NCBI RefSeq assembly: GCF_947495315.1
Contig: NZ_CANLYD010000023.1
Span: 43,414-107,413, forward strand
From: an uncultured Aquimarina sp.
Lineage (GTDB): Bacteria > Bacteroidota > Bacteroidia > Flavobacteriales > Flavobacteriaceae
DNA: 64,000 nucleotides
Reading direction: 5' to 3'
Below the pieces are notes generated by a model. It worked only from the letters and a program-made list of their open reading frames with translations. It was not told the DNA's origin and did not search any database. The number at the start of each line of letters is the position of its first letter. The first letter of the stretch is position 1. A program made the position numbers and the translations under genes. This document shows positions 56,427-63,945 of the stretch, piece by piece.

Positions 56427-57533
56427 ATGAAAATTAAGAAACTGACTTTATTAATACTTTCACTATTTATTTCTTCTCTAATAATGGAATCTTGCTCTTC
56501 GGATATTGGAGACACAAAATATAGAAACGCAAATTATCTTTATTATAAGGAAGAAGGAAAAACTGGATATTGGCAAAAAACAAGCTCGAATTCGGATTTT
56601 AAATATAAAAAAGGAAAATTAACTTACTTTTTTGATAATGGAAATCGATTTGGAGAAATAGAAGTAATTGACAGTTTGCCTAACAGAATTGAAAAGTTTT
56701 ATGATAAAGATTCTAATAAGCTTATAAAAACTGTATGGAGAAAAGCTGATTCCGTTATTAAATTAAAATATGAAAATGGATATTATAAAGGATATCATTC
56801 TAATAATGGAATTCTAACAAAAGAAGGAAACATAGAAAATAATCTTGAGCAAGGTGTTTGGAAAAAATACAGGAAGAATGATGGCTCTCTAAGACAAATA
56901 ATTGAACTTAAGGACGGACTAGAACACGGTAAAAGAGAAAACTTTTGGGAAAATGGCAAATTGCAAAGTGTATCTTATTGGAATATGGGAAAACAAGTTG
57001 GAGAAGGAGTAATTTATTTTGAAAATGGAAATCTAGAAGAAAAAAACTTTATAAAAAACGGAGAACTTCACGGAATAGTTAAAGTATATTTTCAAAATGG
57101 CAACTTAAAATCATCTGATAAGTATTGGTATGGAAAAAAATGTGATACCAGTAAAACATTTTATGAAAATGGAAACATTAAAAAGCTACAAATTGTCAAT
57201 TTGGATACAGTAAGTCAAATAACTACTGGCAAAGAATTACGTTACTCTAAAAATGGGAAATTAAAAGCAGAAGCTGAGTTCAAGGACTTTAAAACAAATG
57301 GAAGCTTAATAATTTATAATGATAATGGAATTGTAATTGAGAGATCCGAAAAAATTAATAATAAACATCACGGACATATCATTACTTATAATGACTCTGG
57401 AATTAAAAATCTTGAAGGGAATATGAAAAATGGTTTCTTTGATGGTATCATTAAGCACTATGACGAAAATGGCAATTTAAATAAATCCATTACTTATGAT
57501 AATGGAATAGCCAAAGACTCAATAATATATTAA
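56427..57533 (+). CDS. cassette 15: YwqK/MORN-repeat lipoprotein
   Basis: 368 residues. The signal ends IMESC, so a lipoprotein with Cys near 23 is likely. The body is a run of YwqK-type MORN-like repeats, e.g. FYDKDSNKLIKTVW, GKRENFWENGKLQSV, YFENGNLEEKNF, YDENGNLNKS, repeating about every 23 residues. Such proteins occur widely in Bacteroidetes and are often labelled antitoxins without proof. Cassette 56392-57546, ends GTTGTATGTA/TACATACAAC. Confidence 0.82.
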   Translation: MKIKKLTLLILSLFISSLIMESCSSDIGDTKYRNANYLYYKEEGKTGYWQKTSSNSDFKYKKGKLTYFFDNGNRFGEIEVIDSLPNRIEKFYDKDSNKLIKTVWRKADSVIKLKYENGYYKGYHSNNGILTKEGNIENNLEQGVWKKYRKNDGSLRQIIELKDGLEHGKRENFWENGKLQSVSYWNMGKQVGEGVIYFENGNLEEKNFIKNGELHGIVKVYFQNGNLKSSDKYWYGKKCDTSKTFYENGNIKKLQIVNLDTVSQITTGKELRYSKNGKLKAEAEFKDFKTNGSLIIYNDNGIVIERSEKINNKHHGHIITYNDSGIKNLEGNMKNGFFDGIIKHYDENGNLNKSITYDNGIAKDSIIY

Positions 57534-57543
57534 AACTACATAC

Positions 57544-57603
57544 AACAATTTGTATATTGCATATGCCGCCTCCGGCAGGCAAACGCAACATACAAGGAAC
57601 GTT
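57544..57603 (+). repeat. attC-like site 15 (class C, 60 bp)
   Basis: Class C with a GCCGCCTCCGGCAG tip; two or three substitutions from site 1. Confidence 0.85.
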
Positions 57604-57628
57604 ATCAACAATAAGTTAAATATAATAG

Positions 57629-58252
57629 ATGAAAAAAATTTACTTTTCAATTGGATTGTTTTTAGCCACAATTAATCCAATCCTATCTCAAAAAAATAAA
57701 CTTGAATTTGGAATAAAAGCGGCACTAAATTATTCTTCATTTACCAATGATAAAGATGAAGGTTTCCCTATAAATTATCAAGGAAAAATAGGAGTGCAAA
57801 TAGGTGGATTAATGAATTTAAATTTAACCGAGAAGATTGCTATTCAACCTGAAGTCTTATTTTCGGTACAGAATAGTGATTTTTTAATTGACTTTAGTGT
57901 TGATCCTGACAGACCTCCTGGAATACCAGCGGGTATTGATGGTGACATAAAGGAATTTATGATATTAGTACCGATAACTTTAAAATATTCTTTTAACGAA
58001 AAAATTAATTTCAATATTGGTCCTCAATTAGGCTATAATCTAAATAGAACAATTGAGTATAACGACTCTAATGTCATAGGAGAATTTTTAAAACTTACTT
58101 CCAATTCAAATATAGAATTTGGAGTAATAGTAGATTTAGGATATAATCTTGGAAAAAAAATCAGAACAGGTATAAGATATAGTTACGGAATAACCAAGCG
58201 GATTGAAGCAAATAGTTCGGTGTTTTCAATCGGAATAGATTATAGAATCTAA
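57629..58252 (+). CDS. cassette 16: outer-membrane beta-barrel (PorT-like)
   Basis: 207 residues with a signal peptide (about 1-20) and alternating amphipathic strands typical of an eight-stranded barrel: LEFGIKAALNYSSF, KIGVQIGGLMNLNL, IAIQPEVLFSVQ, ILVPITLKYSF, FNIGPQLGYNL, FGVIVDLGYNLG, TGIRYSYGI and the terminal FSIGIDYRI. It should sit in the outer membrane; function unknown. Cassette 57601-58266; ends GTTATCAAC/GTTGATAAC. Confidence 0.87.
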   Translation: MKKIYFSIGLFLATINPILSQKNKLEFGIKAALNYSSFTNDKDEGFPINYQGKIGVQIGGLMNLNLTEKIAIQPEVLFSVQNSDFLIDFSVDPDRPPGIPAGIDGDIKEFMILVPITLKYSFNEKINFNIGPQLGYNLNRTIEYNDSNVIGEFLKLTSNSNIEFGVIVDLGYNLGKKIRTGIRYSYGITKRIEANSSVFSIGIDYRI

Positions 58253-58263
58253 AAAAAGTTGAT

Positions 58264-58428
58264 AACATCATATATAAAATCAGAGCAAAGTTTAGTTCTA
58301 GTTCGAAAGGTCATTTCCTTTTTTGTGATGGCGCTAGATTTTTATAAATTGAACAAGAAATAAAAATGCGCAGATAGATCAATTGGTTTAGGCTTGCTTG
58401 CCTTGCTCCAATTCATATATTTGGCGTT
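58264..58428 (+). repeat. attC-like site 16 (class B, 165 bp)
   Basis: Class B arms with a TATATTTG box at 58416-58423, two bases before GTT. Confidence 0.85.
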
Positions 58429-58499
58429 GTGCATAATAAAACCATTTTTCCTTAACAATTGATACAATAAAATGGCAACGGATTAGTATTAAAAGATTT

Positions 58500-58964
58500 A
58501 TGAAAAATATAATTGCATCGTATAAAGTAAATAAATTTCCACCTTATATTGTTTTCAGTTCTATTTTTTTAGGATTTTTACTTTTTTTAGCTATAGAGGG
58601 AAAAGTATTAATTGAACCAATCTTAGCTTTTGTAATTTTAGGTATCCTTTCTTTAGGGATTATAATCGATATTTTATGGCTACTTTTCGGTAGAATCCTA
58701 CTAATCAACAACAAAAGGGAATTCTTAATTGAGAAAAAATTGCTATGCATAACATATCGAACAAAAAAAATACAGAAACCTTTTGAAGTTGAAATTCGTA
58801 AAAATATTAAATCTAATTTTTATTTAGGAAGAAGAAGTAATGATTGGCTTACATTTTACCACAAGAGAGGGTTACGTTTTTTTGAACAAAATGGAGATCT
58901 AATTTTCGAGATTGGATTAAATGATAAAATTAATGCTGAAAAAATATTCGAAAAAATAAAATAA
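58500..58964 (+). CDS. cassette 17: two-helix membrane protein
   Basis: 154 residues. Two transmembrane helices (about 16-33 and 41-66) precede a basic, beta-rich cytoplasmic domain (KIQKPFEVEIRKNI). The layout is like small PH-like membrane proteins; unidentified. Cassette 58426-58975 has a long 74-base leader before the ATG. Ends GTTGTGCAT/ATGCACAAC. Confidence 0.72.
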   Translation: MKNIIASYKVNKFPPYIVFSSIFLGFLLFLAIEGKVLIEPILAFVILGILSLGIIIDILWLLFGRILLINNKREFLIEKKLLCITYRTKKIQKPFEVEIRKNIKSNFYLGRRSNDWLTFYHKRGLRFFEQNGDLIFEIGLNDKINAEKIFEKIK

Positions 58965-58972
58965 CAATGCAC

Positions 58973-59135
58973 AACAACATATATGTGACCATAGCAGCAA
59001 AGTGATCAATCGAATGGTCTGTGTATATTTGGTAAGGCGCAATGCTTGCAGATGATAAAAGTTAGCAACCAATGCGCAGAAAAGTCGAAAAGCTCGGTAA
59101 CATTTTGCTCTGCTACGACACATATATTAAACGTT
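58973..59135 (+). repeat. attC-like site 17 (class A, 163 bp)
   Basis: Class A: ATATATGTGACCATAGCAG against CTGCTACGACACATATAT. Confidence 0.85.
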
Positions 59136-59148
59136 ATCTGTAATTGCA

Positions 59149-59415
59149 ATGACCATAACCAAATATCATATTGAATTGTATAAAAAAGTTGGTGGTGATG
59201 TAGACCATCTTCAGCGAATAGGAACTTCTGAAGAAAAAAGTAGTGCCAATCAAAACATCATTGTAGAGATGGAAGAACTTGTATCAAATTTGGAACTAAT
59301 AAAAAATGGAATGACCTCGAATTAATATACGGAAGAAATAAACGCAAAGCTTAACAAATTATGTATTGATGATTCCATAATTGCTGAATTGAAAAAATTG
59401 AAATCCTTTAGATAG
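59149..59415 (+). pseudogene. cassette 18, first gene: small ORF interrupted by an in-frame stop
   Basis: From ATG 59149 the frame reads 58 residues (MTITKYHIEL..., KNGMTSN) to TAA at 59323-59325, then continues in the same frame for 29 codons (YTEEINAKLN, ELKKLKSF) to TAG at 59413-59415. The second part has the same helical, charged character, so an 87-residue gene was probably broken by one substitution; a functional 58-residue product is also possible. The next gene starts 6 bases on. Confidence 0.6.
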
Positions 59416-59420
59416 AATTT

Positions 59421-60044
59421 ATGAAACCATCATTGGAATTACCGAAAACTTTAAGAGCTCCTGAAATTGATGAAGTTCCTATGAATTCATCAATAAGTGA
59501 ACGTTTAAAGCTACGAGAAACAGCAAAAATTGTGGAAGGATTCAAAATTCTACCAAAAGACAATAATCCGGAAAACAAAGAATTAGCTTTTAATTTCTAC
59601 GCTGAAATTAATATTGACAACTCAAAACTTTGGGATTTAATACTTGAATTGAGCAATCAGATGCCAGATGAAATTTCATTGATTTTTAATCATTCTGATT
59701 GTGACCCTGAATACGGAAAATATTCCGACAAAAATCAAACTCTTGACTTTGTTTCTAAATATAAGACTGAAATTATTTCCGACACTTTTATCGATATTGG
59801 AATGATTTTTCACTCGGATTCTGAATTAATCGAAATTTTTGTTCCTGAGTCTAAATACATAAAGTTTTGGGGAGTTGATCAAGAATCATTTCTCAAATCG
59901 ATGGATAAGTTTGACCTTAAAGAAATTGACGGAATTGAATTTGTGGATGAATATCCAAAAGTTAGAGAACCTTTAAGATTATTTGATAAAAATACAACAG
60001 ACTCGAACGAACTGATTGAATTATTTAGGACAAATTTTAAATAA
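59421..60044 (+). CDS. cassette 18, second gene: unknown cytoplasmic protein
   Basis: 207 acidic residues, no signal or membrane segment. Segments DEISLIFNHSDCDPEYGKY and DIGMIFHSDSELIEIFVPESKY suggest an alpha/beta sandwich as in many small immunity proteins; unnamed. It shares cassette 59133-60057 with the interrupted ORF. Ends GTTATCTGT/ACAGATAAC pair perfectly. Confidence 0.72.
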   Translation: MKPSLELPKTLRAPEIDEVPMNSSISERLKLRETAKIVEGFKILPKDNNPENKELAFNFYAEINIDNSKLWDLILELSNQMPDEISLIFNHSDCDPEYGKYSDKNQTLDFVSKYKTEIISDTFIDIGMIFHSDSELIEIFVPESKYIKFWGVDQESFLKSMDKFDLKEIDGIEFVDEYPKVREPLRLFDKNTTDSNELIELFRTNFK

Positions 60045-60054
60045 AAAAACAGAT

Positions 60055-60115
60055 AACACTATATAACAAAACATAGCTGCCCTTTAGGTCAGCAACGTTT
60101 GTTATATTTAACGTT
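60055..60115 (+). repeat. attC-like site 18 (minimal, 61 bp)
   Basis: ATATAACAAAAC and GTTTGTTATAT pair, then TAGCTG against CAGCAA, around a CCCTTTAGGT loop. It is unrelated in sequence to class C yet of the same length. Confidence 0.8.
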
Positions 60116-60124
60116 ACAGCACAT

Positions 60125-61027
60125 ATGAAAAAAACACTTCTTCTAATATTGATTTTGTTTGTGTCAAGCATAAGTTATTCCCAAGAAACTAAAAAAATAT
60201 CTTTTGATGATTTAAAAATCGAACTTGAAAATTTTTTAGTGGAGAAAAATCAAATAAGATACTTAGAAAAGGATTCTGTTAAGATTGGTCGGCTCTATAT
60301 TGGTGGAATTCATAATAAGTTGTTAGATAAACAATTAAAAAATGGCATTTATGTTTTTAACAACAATTCAACTCATAGTTTGTCATTTTTTGTAATTATA
60401 GAAAATAATTCATACGATATTTTAGATATATCAACCCTAAGCGGACTTATTGAATCAGCTAAGAAAGTAATAGTTTTTTCTAATAAACAAAACTATTGCT
60501 ATGAAATAACAATAGACTATTTATCAAGGCTTATTGGTGTTCATTATAATATAAATAGAAATCCAAGATATATAGGAAACAAAAATTGCAAATCTGAATT
60601 AAAACCGATAAAGAGTATTTTTACATTAAATTCACTAAAACTTAAACTTGCTGAATTTTTAGTTGAGAAAAGTGAATTCAAAAACATTGACTATTATTTT
60701 AAAGACTCTTATTATCTAGGTATTAATCGAACAGATTTCTATTATGGAATGCCTAAAGAGAATGAAAATATTGATTGCGGAATATATTCATTCGCTAACT
60801 ACGAAAAATATGAACCCAACATATATTATGTAATTGTTAATGAAGGTGGGATTGAAATATTTGAAATGAAAAATGAAAAAAATCTAAATACTCTCATAAG
60901 CAAAATTTTGTCTTTTGGAGAAGATCAAAGGTATTGTCATTTGAAAACAACACAAATTATTAAACAAGTTTTTGAAAACTATGATTATTCAAGTTGTTTT
61001 ATCAACTGGACCAAAGAGTTACCATAG
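60125..61027 (+). CDS. cassette 19: exported protein with internal duplication
   Basis: 300 residues with a signal peptide (about 1-20). Two related halves are visible: IELENFLVEKNQIRYLEKD (about 30-50) recurs as LKLAEFLVEKSEFKNID (about 176-195), KNGIYVFNNNS matches DCGIYSFANYE, and NKQNYCYEITIDYL matches EDQRYCHLKTTQII, each repeat about 145 residues. Function unknown. The ATG is only 12 bases from the cassette edge (60113-61051), leaving little room for a ribosome-binding site. Confidence 0.78.
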   Translation: MKKTLLLILILFVSSISYSQETKKISFDDLKIELENFLVEKNQIRYLEKDSVKIGRLYIGGIHNKLLDKQLKNGIYVFNNNSTHSLSFFVIIENNSYDILDISTLSGLIESAKKVIVFSNKQNYCYEITIDYLSRLIGVHYNINRNPRYIGNKNCKSELKPIKSIFTLNSLKLKLAEFLVEKSEFKNIDYYFKDSYYLGINRTDFYYGMPKENENIDCGIYSFANYEKYEPNIYYVIVNEGGIEIFEMKNEKNLNTLISKILSFGEDQRYCHLKTTQIIKQVFENYDYSSCFINWTKELP

Positions 61028-61048
61028 GTCAAATTGAAAACGTGCTGT

Positions 61049-61211
61049 AACATCATATATGAAATCAGAGCAAAGTTTAGTGTTAGATCGAAAGGTCATT
61101 TCCTTTTTGTAGTGGCGCTAGATTTTTATAAATTAACAAGAAATAAAAATGCGCAGATAGATCGATTGGTTCAGGCTAGTTTGCCTTGCTCCGATTCATA
61201 TATTTGGCGTT
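61049..61211 (+). repeat. attC-like site 19 (class B, 163 bp)
   Basis: Class B, TATATTTG box at 61199-61206. A 62-codon frame reading through it is an artefact of the repeat. Confidence 0.85.
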
Positions 61212-61232
61212 ATACACAATAAAACCAATTAT

Positions 61233-61766
61233 TTGAAAATAGCAGAATTATCTAAAGAAATAAAGGGTTTACTGGAGCAATTTGACGCTCCCCAAAGACT
61301 TATTAAACATCTAACTATTGTTAATTCAACAGCTTTCCATATAGTTGAACAATTAAAAACTGAATGGCCAAACTTGGTATTAAATGAAAAAGAATTACTA
61401 TTTGGTGCATCCACTCACGACATCGGAAAAGCTTTAATTACCGATGAGCTATATAAAAAAGGTAAAAAACACGAATCTGAGGGATTTAAAATACTAAAAG
61501 AACTCGGCTACAATGATGAGGAATCAAGATTTACCATAACTCATGGGAATTGGGAGAATTCAGATCTGAAAATAGAAGACCTAATCGTATGTTTATCTGA
61601 CAAAATTTGGAAAGGAAAACGAATAAATGAATTAGAGGAACGGATAGCAAACAAAATTTCAGAATTAACCGAAACGGATTATTGGGATGTTTCAATGAAA
61701 TTGGAATTAATTCTCGAAAAGATTGCTATAGGATCAGATGATAGAATTGCATGGCAAGGATTATAA
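61233..61766 (+). CDS. cassette 20: HD-domain protein
   Basis: 177 residues starting at TTG, 24 bases into the cassette (61209-61778). The metal-binding HD motif is STHDIGKAL (near residue 60), preceded by KHLTIVNSTAFHIVEQL whose His residues are likely first ligands, and followed by FTITHGNWEN. HD proteins are metal-dependent phosphohydrolases acting on nucleotides; specificity is unknown. Ends GTTATACACA/TGTGTATAAC pair over 10 bases. Confidence 0.82.
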   Translation: MKIAELSKEIKGLLEQFDAPQRLIKHLTIVNSTAFHIVEQLKTEWPNLVLNEKELLFGASTHDIGKALITDELYKKGKKHESEGFKILKELGYNDEESRFTITHGNWENSDLKIEDLIVCLSDKIWKGKRINELEERIANKISELTETDYWDVSMKLELILEKIAIGSDDRIAWQGL

Positions 61767-61775
61767 AATGTGTAT

Positions 61776-61938
61776 AACAACATATATGTGATCATAGCAG
61801 TTAGGTGATCAATCGAATGGTTCTTGTATATTTATGATGGCGCAATGCTTGCAAAAAGTAAAAGTTAGCAATCAATGCGCAGAAATATCGAAAAGCAAAG
61901 TAACATTTTGCTCTGCTACGACACATATATTAAACGTT
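61776..61938 (+). repeat. attC-like site 20 (class A, 163 bp)
   Basis: Class A: ATATATGTGATCATAGCAG against CTGCTACGACACATATAT. Confidence 0.85.
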
Positions 61939-61964
61939 ATAAGCAAGAAGAAGAAAAATAATAA

Positions 61965-62528
61965 ATGGAAATACTAATAATTACTGGACCACCTTATTCT
62001 GGAAAAGGAACGCAATGCGAAATCTTAAATGAGCAACTAGATTTTAAACATATTTCAACTGGAGATAGATGCCGATTTGAAAAGGAAAACGGAACCGAAA
62101 TTGGAAAAATAATGGCTGAATATGAAGAAAAAGGAGATTTAGTTCCTGATTCGCTAATGAAAGAATTGTTTAGCCAAATCCTGAATAAAAACAAAACTAA
62201 TAAGGGTATAATTCTAGATGGTTATCCAAGAACGGACGCTCAAGTTGATGATTTAATTGAACTAGTCGAACGAAAGGATATGGAAATCGGAAAGGTATTG
62301 AATATCGAGGTGCCAAAATCTGAACTTTTAATTAGAGCTAAGAAAAGAGCGGAGACATCTAACAGAAAGGATGATAAAGACCCTCAAATTCATATAAAAC
62401 GAATTGAAGTTTTTGAAAAATCAACTAGACCTGCTATAGAGTATATGAAATCAAAACTTGCAGTTAAAACTTTTGACGGACTTGGATCAATTGAGGAAAT
62501 AACTGAACGAATAAAAGCAAGCTTATAA
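61965..62528 (+). CDS. cassette 21: short-form adenylate kinase-like nucleotide kinase
   Basis: 187 residues. P-loop GPPYSGKGTQC (residues 8-18), NMP-binding region with STGDRCRFE and GDLVPD, ILDGYPRT, and the Arg-rich stretch IRAKKRAE with a short LID (TSNRKDDKDPQ) as in short adenylate kinases. It should transfer phosphate between ATP and AMP or a related NMP; as a cassette copy it is presumably extra to the housekeeping enzyme. Its stop TAA (62526-62528) overlaps the cassette-end AAC. Cassette 61936-62529; ends GTTATAAGC/GCTTATAAC. Confidence 0.88.
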   Translation: MEILIITGPPYSGKGTQCEILNEQLDFKHISTGDRCRFEKENGTEIGKIMAEYEEKGDLVPDSLMKELFSQILNKNKTNKGIILDGYPRTDAQVDDLIELVERKDMEIGKVLNIEVPKSELLIRAKKRAETSNRKDDKDPQIHIKRIEVFEKSTRPAIEYMKSKLAVKTFDGLGSIEEITERIKASL

Positions 62529-62586
62529 CACTATGTATAGTGCATATACTCCCTTCGGGAAGTAAACGCACCATACATTTAACGTT
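62527..62586 (+). repeat. attC-like site 21 (class C, 60 bp)
   Basis: Class C variant: ATGTATAGTGCATATACTCCC pairs with GGGAAGTAAACGCACCATACAT. The outer stem changed on both sides relative to site 1. Confidence 0.85.
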
Positions 62587-62617
62587 ACCTGCAAGCGCAA
62601 AAAAGCCTGAATTATAA

Positions 62618-63325
62618 ATGAATATATTACAAAAAATAGCTAGAAAAATTATAAAACGATCATTTGATCTTTCTGTTTCAACAATCGAATTCTTTAGCAA
62701 AATGGAACCTTATGAACAAAAGGTTTCGGAATTAAGAAATCTTGAAAAAGGAACTTTAGGAAAAGAAATCGCTGAATGTCTCGACAACCATAATCTGACT
62801 TTAGTGCCTAAATATGAAAGTCACGATTTGAAACACGTTTTACTTAATTACCAAATGACAGCTGAAGACGAAATCCGAATGCAAGCTTTTATGGTTGGAA
62901 ATGGAAATTATTCTATTCCTTCATTTGCAATTTTGATTTTCGGAGCAATTTTACTTCCAGACTTATGGCGGACTTTTTACTCGGACTTTAAAAAAGGAAA
63001 GAAATCTATCGGAATTTCGGAATGGACAATCGAAAAGTATGCAACTCGAAATCTGACTGAATTGAGAACTGAATTATTAAAACCAGAATTTGAACAAAAA
63101 ACAATATTTGATATGAAACGAGTTACCAAATTTGGAGCTTTTGCTTCAATAGCGGCTGGAATTTTTGGAATGCTATTCTGTTTGCCATTTCTGTTTTCAT
63201 CGAATATGGCTGATTTAGTTGGAGCTGGATTTCCTTTTGTCGGCGGAGCAATATTAGCAGTTGGTGGGCTTTTGGCTTTATCGAATTTATCACAACCAAA
63301 TAAAAGTCAACTGGTAACAACATAA
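62618..63325 (+). CDS. cassette 22, first gene: Coq4-like protein
   Basis: 235 residues. Residues about 65-85 carry HDLKHVLLNYQM then TAEDE, matching the HDxxH-x11-E zinc signature of Coq4, the ubiquinone-biosynthesis factor. Two transmembrane helices follow in the C-terminal part (about 175-220) and a hydrophobic segment near 100-115. Bacterial Coq4-like proteins are little studied and the quinone made by flavobacteria is menaquinone, so the role here is open. Co-transcribed with the next gene, 7 bases apart. Confidence 0.75.
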   Translation: MNILQKIARKIIKRSFDLSVSTIEFFSKMEPYEQKVSELRNLEKGTLGKEIAECLDNHNLTLVPKYESHDLKHVLLNYQMTAEDEIRMQAFMVGNGNYSIPSFAILIFGAILLPDLWRTFYSDFKKGKKSIGISEWTIEKYATRNLTELRTELLKPEFEQKTIFDMKRVTKFGAFASIAAGIFGMLFCLPFLFSSNMADLVGAGFPFVGGAILAVGGLLALSNLSQPNKSQLVTT

Positions 63326-63332
63326 ACAACTC

Positions 63333-63743
63333 GTGAAATTATATAACCCACTTTTTTCAATAATTGTAATAATTATCCAACTGATATTATCTCTGAAAGA
63401 CTATTATGAACTACAAGAATGGAAAAAAGAAAATCCCGAACTTGATTCATTGATAAATGTAGTTATCCAATATGATACATTTTTTTTGTTTGTATTAATA
63501 ATCGGAATTTATGAAATGTTGACAAAACCGAGTTGGTTTAAAATCTTAATCCGAATATTTTTGGTTTGCATTATTTTAGGAACAGAATTTTCTGGACTTA
63601 TTCCAATCGAGGATTTTAAATCAGGAATTTATAATACTGCTTGGTTTTCAGCAGTAGTTGCAATCGTTCTGATTTTAATCCGAATTGGAAAATATGGGAT
63701 TAAAAAAATGAATAATAGAAAACTGAATAAAGCCAGCAGGTAA
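63333..63743 (+). CDS. cassette 22, second gene: small membrane protein
   Basis: 136 residues starting at GTG, with four transmembrane helices (about 3-20, 46-62, 70-88, 97-118). Not recognised. The stop TAA (63741-63743) lies inside the cassette-end sequence AGGTAAC, so the coding frame ends exactly at the cassette boundary. Cassette 62584-63744; ends GTTACCTGC/GCAGGTAAC. Confidence 0.75.
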   Translation: MKLYNPLFSIIVIIIQLILSLKDYYELQEWKKENPELDSLINVVIQYDTFFLFVLIIGIYEMLTKPSWFKILIRIFLVCIILGTEFSGLIPIEDFKSGIYNTAWFSAVVAIVLILIRIGKYGIKKMNNRKLNKASR

Positions 63744-63928
63744 CAAAGGCTATAGTTAATGCGGGTTTTGGCACTTAACTCAAAGTTTAGAGCCTATAAC
63801 CAAGTCCGCCAAATCTTTTTGATTTGGGTTTACAACAAAAAAGATAAAACAAAATAAAAAGTTTTGGCTAAGTGCTTAATCGAAAGTTGACTACTTTTAA
63901 TTCCCGTACTAACCATAGCCGAGACGTT
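63742..63928 (+). repeat. attC-like site 22 (class D, 187 bp)
   Basis: GGCTATAGTTAATGCGGG pairs with CCCGTACTAACCATAGCC. Shares TTTTGGCTAAGTGCTTAATCG with class D site 11. Confidence 0.82.
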
Positions 63929-63945
63929 GTGCTTAATTTACCAAA

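Noticed and set aside
61034..61222. 62-codon plus-strand ORF before the HD-domain gene
   Set aside because: It is a read-through of class B attC-like site 19; the same peptide-like string (PCSDSYIWRY) appears ahead of the HAD gene at 47951 for the same reason.
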